In this document: one piece after another, positions 33,230-44,623 of the stretch
Position numbering within the stretch: position 1 is the stretch's first letter
Layout: every line of letters starts with the position of its first letter
From: Coprinellus micaceus
Lineage: Eukaryota; Basidiomycota; Agaricomycetes; Agaricales; Psathyrellaceae
DNA length: 64,000 bases
Direction: 5' to 3'
NCBI GenBank assembly: GCA_951394405.1
Contig: OX596338.1
Location: 1 to 64,000 of the forward strand
Notes under the pieces: generated by a model
What the model saw: only the letters and a program-made list of their open reading frames with translations
Told to the model about the DNA's origin: nothing
Database searches by the model: none
Translations under genes and position numbers: made by a program

Positions 33230-33813
33230 ATGACACTGGGATCCCTAAATCTCTTCCTCTGTCTTCTCGCCTTCACTGCGCTGGGTCTCGCATTCCCCGC
33301 TTCAAAACCTTCACTCAATCTCGCTCGAACGGATTTGGCTGCACCAGTCGACCCCGAAACTGCGGCGAGGACCTCGGTCTCGTGTACTCTAATTGTGAAA
33401 CCGATATGGACGCCTGGTAAACTACCGCTGGAGATTGAGCTCAATGGACGTAAGTCCTACTCCTCGTTGTTCGCCGCATTCACTCACTCTGGATCTCGAC
33501 AACACGCAGTAATCGGCCGAACGTTGGGCTCTGGTGTCCCTTCCGGGATGGTGAACGTACGTCTCCCCCTACTCCCTTTCACGGCTCCCCCTCCTAATCA
33601 TGGGTCATGAATTATTCTCGAGCACAGCTGGGAAGCAGGACAACTGTCGAAGGACCCAACTCGAGTGGCGAATACACAGTGACAGAAGTCGCGAGTGCGA
33701 AAGACGCGACGGCGGATGAGACGAAGGCCGTGCTAGTGAGCTGGGCTGGGCATGCCAGAATTGGGGGAGCGTACTCGGGAACAGACTGGCAAGTTCTCCG
33801 AGTAACGTGCTGA
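33230..33813 (+). CDS. Small secreted protein, unknown family, three exons
   Basis: Exons 33230-33449, 33510-33556 and 33628-33813 join in frame (453 bases, 150 residues). The start gives a clear signal peptide (MTLGSLNLFLCLLAFTALGLA, then FPAS). The mature part has two cysteines, SVSCTLIV and the terminal RVTC, which could pair, and ends with a WAGHARIGGAYSG stretch. Donors GTAAGT and GTACGT and acceptors CAG are standard. I do not recognise a family. Size, signal peptide and position among secreted-protein genes make it a candidate effector-like or cell-surface protein, but that is inference. Confidence 0.7.
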
Positions 33814-34199
33814 AGGATGGAGCAATGCCGAGGCTTGGGTGGGATTGGGTGGTATGCGGACTGACGAATTGAAGGTGCGTAAATCACTGTATCTCTGTCG
33901 CCGCGTACATGGCCTGACTGCGCGAAGGAACATATATATTCTCTATCTGGATTTTGAGGCATCGTTGCAACACAGGTTCAAAGGGAGGGTCAGGGAAACT
34001 AAACGCGGGGTGGTGATAATTAGATTCACCGTCACGCGAGAATGTTCGTTGTAATGTATCCAGAATTCCACCTCACCGTGTTAATAGAATCAAATTCATC
34101 CTCCTCCCAACTTCGCCAGGTTTCGTTGCGTGTATTCCAGGCACTCGACGTCAGCTCTTCAAGTTCTCCGCCGAATAGGGGCTCGGAGGCGGGAGTGCG

Positions 34200-36030
34200 G
34201 CGCCAATCAAGCTGTGCTCGTCGCCATCAATGACGACAAGCCTTGTTCCTCGACCGCGATCACCTCTCCCTCCCCTACTCGCGCCCCCCGTCTCAACAAG
34301 GTTCATAATCTTCTTCCGCCTCAGCGAAGATGACGCAGAGGAACGGCGCTCGACGGAGTCGACACCCAAACCACGAGGCCATCGGTCCAGCTCTTGTGGG
34401 GACCATCGTCGACGGTACGCCCATCGTCGCCTCTGAATCGGCTCTTCGTAGCCCAGCCTGCTTCAGGGACATATCATACGCGTCTGTACGGCGTTTGAGC
34501 CCTCGGAAGCCCCGATAACCGACCGAGCGCCCGTGTTTCGCCCGCCGTACACGGTGCCGCCTGCTTGAGTCGATGTTGAAGGGGTGGATTGACTTCGTCG
34601 AGGGTGGGGGATATCTTTGTATGTTCTAATACTCCCATTCTCCCCTTCAGATCCTCATATCCATCCCTCAGAACTCTACACAACGCAGACGTCACGTCGA
34701 AGCACCGTATCTTGGGCATCCCATCGCGAATACCGCTCGATTCAGTTCCTCGTCGTCGTCACCTATCCAACGTCCCACCGTGCGCTGCCTACCCACCGAG
34801 GTACACGCTCCGTCGAACGCCCGTCGCACTCAATACATCCTCCCAAGAGCGAAGGAAGTGCCGCTCAAATTCCCGTACGGAAAGTCGGTTCGGCGAGGAG
34901 ACTGCCGGAGCTTGCGGGATGGGACGTGGGTGGATAGTACGACCCTGAGCACATTTCCCGTGGTGAAGGTGTGTCCATTCCGCTATCCTCGCTGTCGTCT
35001 CTCGGTCTCATCCCTACCGCGTAGCAGACCGGGTTCTCCATTCAAGTTTTACTGCATATCTTGGGCGTCTAATTCGCCACCAAGGCCTCCATTCCTTCGT
35101 ACGCCCCCTACTGCCTCTATTCACGCTCTTGTTACTGAACCTTCAACATGACACGCAGTATGAGCCCCTAGTACTGGACGATCCCCGCAAGAGGCAACGT
35201 CGAAGAAACCCCGGTCACGGAGTTGCACAAATGCTGACCCGTCCTCTGGGTGACGAGGCGGCGTTCTGGATTTGCGGGCAAAGGCAGTGCGTATATCTCT
35301 TTTTCCGCACATTCTCCTCGGCTCATCGCAAGCAATTCCACAGGTCCTCTCTCGGGGCTAACCTGCATGTCTCTCCGGCTCCGTCGAAATATGAACATGC
35401 TGGACTGCCCCGCCTTGTGACCACTTCATGTCTTCAGGCAGCTCGACGATTCGTTCCCCTGAGCCCGTGGCGCTGGGGATCTGACCGTCAACGCGAGGTG
35501 TCCGGAACGCGGTCGTGTCCTCAATGGGTGAGTAGTTTCGGAGGCTTGAGGTGCGTCTCCTCTCCACATGCCTTTAAACCCTTCTCATTTGTGTTCAGGA
35601 GACTCATTCACCCAAGCTCGACGAATCGCGGACGCCACTCACTACGCGGCAACCACTCCATTCAAACAGATTCCGAACTTCTCATCTCGTGTCCAGGACT
35701 ACTATCGTCATTCTTCGGCGACTGTGAAGCACGTCCGCCCCAACCAGTGTGCCCAGTGCTTCGCAGGTGATCCCCGAGGCGATTCAATTTCCGGGTGCGT
35801 AGCTCGTCTAGTATCAATACCCCGTTCCTATGGCTTACACGTTACATCCAGCAGAGACATTCACGCCTGGGCTCCCCTCGCGTATTCTCTCGAAGGACAC
35901 ACGCCAAGGCGCTCGCCTCCTTCAGATTCTTCGCGACCATCGATGAGGTGGTCAAGCCGAAAGCGTAGGAAGAACCGCGAACGACGATCGATATGCGAAA
36001 CCGTAGCTGTGAGTGTTGCATAGCTTCGAC
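34200..36030 (+). pseudogene. Decayed coding region, possibly Ulp1-type protease related
   Basis: Protein-like pieces occur in shifting plus frames. The segment near 34850-34970 reads VPLKFPYGKSVRRGDCRSL then RDGTWVDSTTLSTF, which resembles the entry of SUMO-protease (Ulp1 C48) domains, where a basic stretch leads to D..L..G.WLND. A KFYC piece follows near 35040. No catalytic His-Asp-Cys set could be assembled, and frames break repeatedly between 35100 and 36000. The C48 link is weak. Confidence 0.25.
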
Positions 36031-36537
36031 ATATTCCCATAATCGCGAAGCTGACGTCCCCGTAGACTTGTGAGGTTATGGGAGGGTGATTCCATCTCAA
36101 ATCTCCCCGGGCGTGGTTCGATTTGGATGTAGTTGGTTCTTATCGGTGGGGCCGACCCCGTTGGACGGCATACGAGCTCGTGGACGGTGGTGGGGCGCTG
36201 TCGGCGAAGGAAGGCATACATTTCGCGTCCGCATTCGGCAGCATGATTTGAATGTCTGTCTGTACACCTGCGTTCTTGTGATATAACGTTCGAGACGTAC
36301 ATCCCATCTGAGATTGAGAGGAGGGCGTACGGGTGGGCACAGAAATTGGTAAGGTCTACGCAGGTAGCGGAGCGACGAACGGCGAACGACTGGAAGTGAA
36401 AAGTACATGGTGATACCGAAAGGAATTCTACACGGAGAAGTTTCGAGAGACACAAAAATTACCAACTAACCAGCGACAGACCGCAATACAGGAGAACAAG
36501 GAGATATTCCGACCACAAGCATACCACATTCCACAAC

Positions 36538-37236
36538 CTACATCAAGTGAGAACGGATGTTCAGCAGCTCGACCATTTCGATCCTAACTGGAACGCTACA
36601 GTCTCCACAGGAGACACTCGCGTGCTGCCAGATAGGTTGTTTGCTTTCCTCCATGCGACTCCTGAGATCAAGAATGAAACTTTCATCGAGGAAAGCACTC
36701 TGCCTGATGTCCAGGTGCCCACCATCCCACGTTGACAACACCTCAGCGAACCCGTCGAATCGTTGAATACGTTGCAAAACCAGTCGTTCGCAGCTTGGCA
36801 GGTCACGAATAAACCAACAGCAATCCAGCCGCAGATTGCGAGGCTGAATACACTTGAGGAGGTAGGAGAGAGATGCACCGTGGGTTTGCGTAATTGTGAC
36901 CTCGGCGACGGAGACGGGCGAATGCCAGATGTCAGCCGGAGCAGCAGCGCCCAAGGTGAAGTTATGGATAGAAAGGCGCGCGAGCTTTGTTAAAGACTCG
37001 ATGAACTCAAAAAGTTTGCCAAGGATATGTTCGGTGAGCCTTGAGGCACACTCAACCATGCTGACGATTGATAGGGTGGTGAGATTTAAGCACGAGAGGT
37101 AGAGAGTAGCGGAAAGCTGATCGTCGAGGAGGTGAGTGAGGAGGATATCACCGTCGATGGTCAGCTCGGCGAGGGCCCTGGGCGTCTGGGCCGGGAATGA
37201 TTGAGTCTGAGAAACGACGAGAAATTTGTTGGTCAT
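36538..37236 (-). CDS. LRR-like, F-box-family-associated protein (copy 2)
   Basis: A single open frame of 232 residues, paralogous to 27239-28030 but on the opposite strand. Leucine-rich segments are LAELTIDGDILLTHLL, NLTTLSIVSM, LARLSIHNFTL, VAEVTITQTHG, NLRLDCCWFIRDLP, RLVLQRIQRF and HLDIRQSAFLDESF. As in copy 1 there is no N-terminal F-box, so both copies share the same architecture, which argues against a random truncation of one. The start at 37236 (MTNKFLVV) is the first ATG of the frame. Function is unknown. Confidence 0.65.
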   Translation of the reverse strand: MTNKFLVVSQTQSFPAQTPRALAELTIDGDILLTHLLDDQLSATLYLSCLNLTTLSIVSMVECASRLTEHILGKLFEFIESLTKLARLSIHNFTLGAAAPADIWHSPVSVAEVTITQTHGASLSYLLKCIQPRNLRLDCCWFIRDLPSCERLVLQRIQRFDGFAEVLSTWDGGHLDIRQSAFLDESFILDLRSRMEESKQPIWQHASVSCGDCSVPVRIEMVELLNIRSHLM

Positions 37237-38104
37237 AGTGTCGATGCGTCAAACGATAGTCAGTGATACTCGTTGAAATGCGCGAGCTGAATAACAATGA
37301 GGTTGGGCGATGAAGTGCCTCAGAACAATAGGAGAACTCACTAAGGGGAGTGAGCTTCTAGCCCTTGGCGCACTATGGGAAGGGGTGAAGGAGGAAAGAA
37401 GGGATGTGGGCTTTCATCTAGCTATATGGCCACCGAATATGTAACTAAGACGTGTACTGGGCAGCAGGTGTGCCCCGTGGACGCCTTTGCAAATACCCTT
37501 GACCTCACGATTCACGTCAATCGCGAATAAACTATGAAATGAGGGACCTCGAGGGTGTCCGGAGTACAGATAGCGGGGTCATTCGATTGAACTCCCTGCC
37601 CTCCGCCCTCACTCAATCCAGGCATCGTTCACCCCGCTCGTCGCGTTTTCCGTGTACCGAGCGACCTGTATATATCAGTTTTCCTAGGACAACCAATGTT
37701 TGCGTTGTCCAGGGGGATCGAACGCGTGGCCGAATCGAAGCCGAGCCCTCGGTAAGGCAAAAGTCTAACTTGACGCCACTGGCTGAGGAGATTCCTTCTG
37801 GTCGTAACACATCGTGATAAGGAGAATCTCCTCCACCGAGTCGTGTACCCCCGTCCGCTCGTTCGTGCCCATCCCACTCAGCCCTACTCGCTTTCAGGGC
37901 TTCGTGACAACTGTGTAGGGGGACCCCTAACCACACAGGAACCAGCCTGGACGACGAGACACAAGTCGACCCTGGGCGCTTAACTTATCGCCTCACAATC
38001 GGAGCACGGGGAGCATAATTTCTTCGATTTCACATAGAAGACGAGAAGAATGTCTTTCCACGTAAAAGGGGGATAAGTGGACTGTAGATGACGAAGGGCA
38101 TAGC
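37237..38104. other. Intergenic, nothing recognised
   Basis: Short overlapping frames only (37539-37936 on both strands). The 3' flank of DUF1996 copy 2 lies at its right end. Confidence 0.4.
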
Positions 38105-39806
38105 TCAGGCAGGGGTAGGTACGGCGGAGATCGTGGTGGAGACTGCGTTGCAATTGGGGACCATCGTGGCTGGGGTAGGGCCGTATTGCTCTGGATTGCA
38201 GCCCGGGAGCGCCGAAAGATCTAGATCGGCGGATCGTGATGAGAGGGCCGTTAAATTATAGAGTGATTAGGTGACTCACATTCACCCTCGACTTTCTCAG
38301 GAACGAGTGCGGGCTGTGTGCAGCTGTTCATCTCGTCATCGGTGAGGAGCGTCAACTCCTTGCAGAGATCGGGGTACCCGAACTCATCTTTACAGTTATC
38401 CATCGCGCGTTGAAGAGAGTCGCCTTCCCAACCGAAGACGTAGTCACCGTGCTGTCCGAAGCCAGTGCTGAAACCCGACATCGTTAGCTCGACTGCATAT
38501 CGGTGGGGATATTAGTACGAGTAGCTTACGGATCGCCCATACTCATGATCAGCGGCTGACGCCCATCCGTAGGCCAATCGTCCTTGAATACAGCAGTATC
38601 CCATGCGATCTCGTACAGAATCGTGGGGACCTTAACAGGGTGACTCGCCGGACAGGGACCTTGGTGCCAAATGACGCCATATCGAGCGTCGACGGGGCCA
38701 GTTGGGTATGCCACATGAGCCTAAGGGTGTCATTAATACAGTCGTTCAAGTGAGGGTGGGTATTAGGCGCCTATAGAACTTACGAAGTGGTCTGGAGAGT
38801 CGAGGTTCTCGCCGTCCCAGCACCTGTCAACGGATCGGTGAACTCAATTCCTCTCCCAAATGATTGGCTTCCAGAAGGAAGAAGTGATGCGACGACGTAC
38901 GATGGGAAGAAGATGTTGGAGCGAATCCCTCCCTGGCAGAACATCTGCGGAAGTCCGACACTGTCCCAACGCCCGATACCAGGTGCGTGGTGGTTAGACT
39001 CTCCGAGCCATTCGTTGTCCTCCCAGCATCTGAACGTGATCGCATGAGAGAATACATCGGTGAGGTCCCTGTCGCCTTTGACGCGAATCATCGGATTGCC
39101 CGTGATCATTCTGAAGCCCTGTGGGAGTCCTGTTCGAGTGCGGTACGATTAGAGAGATGTAGTACGCACTTTTGCAAATGCTGTGACCTTCTGGAAAGGT
39201 GGGTACCCGGCAATGTAGTACACCGTATGACCTCCTTTGGTCTGCCCGACCATGTGGTTAGGCTTTTGCGGTACCTACGGCAGTATCAGTCGCCAAGCGC
39301 ACAACTCGAACTTCCCTAGAAGGTGAACCGTACACGGATGTAGCTTCCATTCGAGTGCTTAAAATAGAGGATCGCGGTCCAGTAGTTCGATTTGTCTTCT
39401 TTGAACCGGCACGTCGTGCAGGTGGCAATCTCAGAATAGTCGTCGCGAGGGTCCATAGTCAGGTTGAATCTACAGAGTTTGGTAAGGGGCATGGCTGGGC
39501 GAATTGAGAAGCCCCTGGGATAAGACTCACGCATTCTAGAGACACAGAAAGAACTCCTGATTACCTCTAAGCCCAAAGCATGAGAGAAAGCAACGTACGC
39601 CGCCAATTATTTGATGAACGTGGGGAGCCACCTGTCCCGGGGTCACCAAACTTGAGCGAGCAATGTTAGAGTGAGCTAGCTTGCAAGCCTCGGATGACTC
39701 ACGGATCGAATCGTTCAGTCACCAGCTGAGAGCAGCCAAAACGAATTGTAGCCATGGCCGACCGAACGAGGATTGAGATCGCTAGAACCAGGGTGGGGGA
39801 CAACAT
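38105..39806 (-). CDS. Secreted DUF1996 protein (copy 2), ten exons
   Basis: Exons: 39806-39703, 39650-39599, 39535-39531, 39469-39334, 39274-39170, 39118-38901, 38823-38784, 38720-38530, 38467-38280, 38220-38105. Lengths 104, 52, 5, 136, 105, 218, 40, 191, 188 and 116 equal those of copy 1 one for one; 384 residues. The signal peptide is MLSPTLVLAISILVRSAMA. The body repeats the DUF1996 landmarks (HVHQIIGGNAFN, TCTTCRFKEDKSNYW, HTVYYIAGYP, VPTILYEIAWD, CNPEQYGP). In the 62-residue exon 8 I count 8 differences from copy 1. Introns differ in length and sequence. It is a dispersed duplicate about 8 kb from copy 1, same strand, both apparently intact. Confidence 0.9.
39531..39535 (-). other. 5-nt microexon of DUF1996 copy 2
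   Basis: AATGC lies between a TCTCTAG acceptor and a GTGAGT donor. It is required to keep frame and to give IGGNAFN, exactly as in copy 1. Confidence 0.85.
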
Positions 39807-39891
39807 CGCTGGAGAATCTGAATGGTGTTAGCCGAGCGAAGGGGCGGCGAAGGAAGAGCCTTTCTCAATGGAAAACGAGAGGCTATATAAT

Positions 39892-39901
39892 AAGCGGAGG
39901 C
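39892..39901 (-). promoter_or_regulatory. TATA box candidate for DUF1996 copy 2
   Basis: TATATAA on the top strand (TTATATA on the gene strand) 88-94 bases upstream of the ATG at 39806. Confidence 0.4.
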
Positions 39902-42136
39902 GCCGTGGCTATCGTAGACGGCCCGTAATCACCTTCGATTCGACTTCTTAACAGACGATTGAATGAATCAAGAAGGTTCAACTCCAACCAATAGGACGAA
40001 TCCGAAGGTGAAGACGGAGAAGTCAGTACGGGTGAACTATTTTTCCATTCACTGACCAGAGCTGTATAGAAGATGTGTCCACCTTCACTCCGTAGAAGCA
40101 TTCCAGCTATTATTGAAGGGGAGAAGCCGGTGAGGCAATATGCGCGAATCACAAGCCGCGCCGCGAACATGATTGTATCTTGAATCTTGTCGGGATTACA
40201 ACCGGACCAAGAGAAGGCGACGGTGCGGGTAAACCTTCAGACTATAAACACGTCGTCCACGGTCCTGGACGTGCATCGCCCGGCACTGGGCAGCGATTCC
40301 GCTGAACGAGGGGAACCACATTGGGCTGGAACTCAGTATTATCGAATGCCAATTGTGTTGATTGCACTGGTACACACCCTGGTTGACATTGAGCTCATCG
40401 ACCTACCTAGGGGGCCACCTATTGAGCGCGCTGCCTCGATATCACGCGAATACGGTCACTTGGGGCAGAGGCCCAGAGGCGCTGTCCGTACAGGCGGAGG
40501 CTGCTCAAACCTCCGGCGAACATCCCGAACAATGTTTAAAAAAATGAATTGGTACCTATCATCAGATGGTACGTACTGCTTAGAAAATGCCACGAGCGCC
40601 GACTTGAGAAAGCTTGAAAATCGCGGCTGCCATCGTATGTAGTCGACGACCTGTCGAATGAAGTCGCTTCGTCGAAGGTAGAAACATATTCGGTACCCCG
40701 CTACACAATCACGAAACGGGTTGCTGTAGCCTGTGACTAAAGTGGGGCCAAACCCGTTGGGTTGGTCGCAGCGGACTCAAAACCGTTTCATTGGCTATAT
40801 GACGGGGGTGGCACCGGGGTGAGAACGTTCGCTGCGCCCAGCCTGAAATACTGATTGTAGTTGCAGGGCGCCTTTGGGGGAATTATTTTGTTATAACGTG
40901 AGGGTTTCGTGACCATGCATCTGGGGCGATCATATCCCCGCTATCACTGTGCCAAGCTGCTATTTCTGAACTTAGGTGCTCCCGATACCTCCGAGCGAAC
41001 CTAGGCGAACCTCGAGGCGGTTTTGTGGCGCTTGAGGCGTTAGGCGCCGAGCCACGATAAGATTAGATCTTTCCGGCCCGCTGATCCCTCGGACCCAATG
41101 CGCGGGGGAAAGGTGTGGACCCGGGTTAAATGGCCTGGCACTCTTCATCCTAAACGCCCATGTTCGGCATGATCGCCTTCTCATCGTTCCTGCACTGATG
41201 AGCGCTCTCCCCAAGATGCGATCCTCCGACCACCGGCCTTTCTCATCCTCTTTCCCCATCGCCGCTTTACCCTCCCTGCGATCCGCCGAATGCACCCGCC
41301 GCGCTCACACATGCCCGCTTCGTTCCGATCCCACGTACCCACTCTGGGTGCGATAGTCGTGATTCGGCCACCCCGACCTATGCTCCCGACCCGTTCCCCA
41401 CTCCTGCACTTTGCTTCCACCTTGTGATAGTCGGATTCGAGGCACGCTCTGGCGCGCTAACGGTAGTGGTGGGACAACTCAATGAAAGTGCCTTGATGAT
41501 CACGCTTGCCGTACGTTCCTCCTCCTCGTACCTTGTTTCCGCTTCTTTCGTGGCGGAAGACCCCATGACCATCGGCACCCGCTCCACTCCTCCTGGCATC
41601 TCACGGTATGTCAACGATCGAATTGATTCAAGCTTTTCGAGCATCTTTTAACCATGTTGCTCTCGCCCTTTCTGGCCCAGATCAAGCTGAGTTCCTCTTC
41701 GTCGTCACGTAAGCGCTCTCTATGTGAGAGAATCAAGAAATTGGGTGCGTACTTTTCAACTTCTTCACTCTCACCATCTGCAGTCTTGTTGATTTCGTGC
41801 CTGCAGACCGAGATCTATCTCGCCCTCAGCACGCACAAGCCGAGCTCATCTGCAGGTCGGTGTGAATGAAAATGAAAGGCACATTCCAAGCGGCTCAAGA
41901 CGACATATCGGTCATCAGGGCGCCGAGGGCGAGTTCAGGATGCGACGATCGGTTGTGTATCCAGGGACCAGAGGGCGGGAGGAGGATTAAAACGTGGGCG
42001 ATATTCGTGAGTTTACCTCCCTTCACGTCCACCCTTGACTTCCTCACCGTCGTCAAGCCCCACACTCGCTTCTTGTTCCATTCGCTCCCTTTCTTACATC
42101 CCTTTCTTTAATTCATTCAGACTTCGATCATCCGCC
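39902..42136. other. No gene recognised; right end is the leader of the GMC gene
   Basis: Open frames at 40187-40642 and 41181-41651 are unsupported. From about 42010 the top strand becomes pyrimidine-rich up to the ATG at 42137, a common feature of fungal 5' leaders and promoters. Confidence 0.35.
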
Positions 42137-44623
42137 ATGAAGTCGACTTTCGCTACCCTCTTGTCGTTCGTCCTCCTCACCGTGCACGTCGCAAACGTCA
42201 GCGCGACTGTGTACCAGACGTTCGGCGCTCTTCCCCAGAACAAGCAGTTCGACTATATCGTCGTCGGAGGTGTGTTTCGCCCTTCTCATCTCCGGCATCG
42301 AGCTCAACGTCTCTCGTCTAGGCGGTATCGGAGGTTCCGTCGTCGCTAGTAGGCTCTCCGAGAACCTTTTCACGAGCGTTCTGCTCATCGAAGCCGGTCC
42401 CGAGTATGTGTTCCTTTAGATTCCACGATCCCCATTTCCCGTTTCCCCGATTCGAAACGCCAGACACTGATGATCTACGCTTTCGTTCAGCGACGAAAAC
42501 GAGGAGGTCCTTGCTATCCCCGGCAACTACCCCAACAACATCCCCCGTCGCTTCCACTGGAACTTCACCACCACCCCTCAAGAAGGTCTCGGAGGACGCT
42601 CGATCGACTACGACCGCGGTTTCGTTTTAGGTGGAAGTACCAGCGTCAGTGAGTATCGCGTTCTTCTTTCGTTTTCCCTCTTTGAATCGAACTCTTCACT
42701 CTCGAGTATACCTCGAACCTTCATCATTTTCTTGTGAGCTACCGAAGTGCTTGACGCTGACTACAAACGCGTTTAGATGGGATGGTCTACACCCGTGGCG
42801 CTGCTGAGGATTACGACCGATGGGCCAAGGTGACTGGAGATCTCGGTTGGACTTGGGCTTTGCTATGGCCGTATACTATCAAGGTTCGTCTGGGCTCTCT
42901 CTTCCCCTCCCCCATCCCTCCTCTCCTACTTTCCCCGCTCCTGTCTCCCGTCATGTCGAACTCCCCCGTCTACTCGCCATATGCTTTCCCCCTGCATCAC
43001 CGGTCGACTAACTCGTTTCCCCCAATAGCACGAGAAGTTCACCGGCGCCGTCGGTGACGAACGCTCGATCTTGGGCCAGTTCAACCCTCTCAGCCACGGC
43101 TACTTCGGCAAGTCCAAGGTCGGCCTCCCTTGGAGCGGCCCCACTGACTTCGACAACCGCACCATGGCCGCCGCGAAGGATCCCAAGAGCGAGTTCAACT
43201 TCAACTTGGATCTTAACAGCGGGAAGCCCCTCGGTCTCAGTGCGTACTGCGTTCCCCTTCTATCCCACCGAGCTTCTACTAACCTCCTCGAATCATCAAA
43301 CAGCCTGGACCCAGAGCTTGTTTGGTGACGGAGAGCGCTCGAGCGCCTCCAAGGCGTACCTCACCCCCGACGTCCGTCGCCGCCCCAACCTCCACGTCGT
43401 CGTCAACACCCAAGTCACCCGTGTCCTCTCTACCGGCAAGGCGTCCAACAAGGATATCCGTACCGTCGAGGTCGGAACCCCCGGCGGTGCTCGTAAGACC
43501 GTCACCGCCATGCAGGAGGTCATCCTTTCTGCTGGAACGATCGGTACCCCGCAGATTCTCTTGAACTCCGGTATCGGCGATAGCACCGAGTTGAACGCGG
43601 TCGGCGTTCCGGTTGTACATGAGTTGAAGGACGTTGGGAAGAACCTTAGCGACCACGTCTCGACGATCGCGTTCGGTACTTCGACTCAGCCCGACCCCGC
43701 TCCGTGAGTTCCCTTCCTTCTTCCTTTCTCATCGTCTCTACGGAGCTTTCTCGACACCCACTCCACATTCGTTCACACTTTCCCCATTTCTTCCTCTCTT
43801 CGTCCGAGACGAGAATTTTGTACTGACATTTCCATTCCCACCAGTGTCGACCGCGACGCTGCTCTCGCCCAGTGGAGGGCTTCTCGTACTGGTCCCCTCA
43901 CTGAGGCCGTCGGCCACACCGTCATGTGGTCGAGGCTCGACAAGAACTCGGACGCCATCAAGGCCCACGGTGACCCCTCCTCCGGCGCTAACGCTCCCCA
44001 TATCGAGCTCTTCTTCCTCGTACGTCGTTTCCTCACTCCATCCCTTCTCATGCTGACCCACCTTTCGTCTCCCTCAGTCCAGCATCGGCAACCAGATGTA
44101 CGGTGGCGCCGCCGTCCTCATGACCCCCCAATCCCGCGGTACCGTCAAGATCGCCTCGTCGAACCCCTTCGACAAGCCCCTCATCGACCTTGGCTTCCTC
44201 ACCCACCCCTTCGACATCCTCGCTCTCAAGGAGGGCGTCCGCACGATGAAGCGCTTCTACGCCCACTCCGCCTGGTCGAATTTCACCGCGACCAACATCA
44301 GCCCCGACCCCGATGCCATGGGTGAGGGCGAGTGGGAGGGATTCACTCGTAGCGTCGGTGGTACCACCCTGCACGCTGTGGGTACTTGCTCGATGAGCAA
44401 GAAGGGCGCGAGCACCGGTGTCGTTGACCCCAACTTGAAGGTGAAGGGTCTTAAGGGTCTTAGGATCGTTGATGGATCTGTTATCGTAAGTACTTCTCAT
44501 CGTCCCGTATGACTACTTTGGCTCATGGATCCTTTTTAGCCCTTCGTCCCTACTGGTCACTCGATGGCCGCTATCTACATCCTCTCCGAGCGTGCTGCCG
44601 ACCTCATCAAGTGGCGCCTCTGA
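42137..44623 (+). CDS. Secreted GMC oxidoreductase, aryl-alcohol-oxidase-like (AA3 type)
   Basis: Nine exons: 42137-42269, 42322-42403, 42491-42648, 42777-42883, 43029-43239, 43304-43703, 43845-44019, 44078-44485, 44540-44623; 1758 bases, 585 residues, phases consistent. Signal peptide about 1-23 (ends ANVSA). FAD-binding GGGIGG at 44-49; GMC signature 1 RGFVLGGSTSVNGMVYTRG; signature 2 SAGTIGTPQILLNSGIG. The catalytic histidines are His521 (TLHAVGT) and His565 (PTGHSM), 44 apart, the same spacing as the His pair of Pleurotus aryl-alcohol oxidase. Expected role: FAD-dependent oxidation of an alcohol with hydrogen peroxide release outside the cell, as in lignocellulose decay. The exact substrate (aryl alcohol, glucose, other) cannot be read from sequence. 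No defect is seen. Confidence 0.92.

Noticed and set aside
39883..40170. 95-residue minus-strand protein upstream of DUF1996 copy 2
   Set aside because: It covers the probable promoter with TATA box and shows no recognisable feature.
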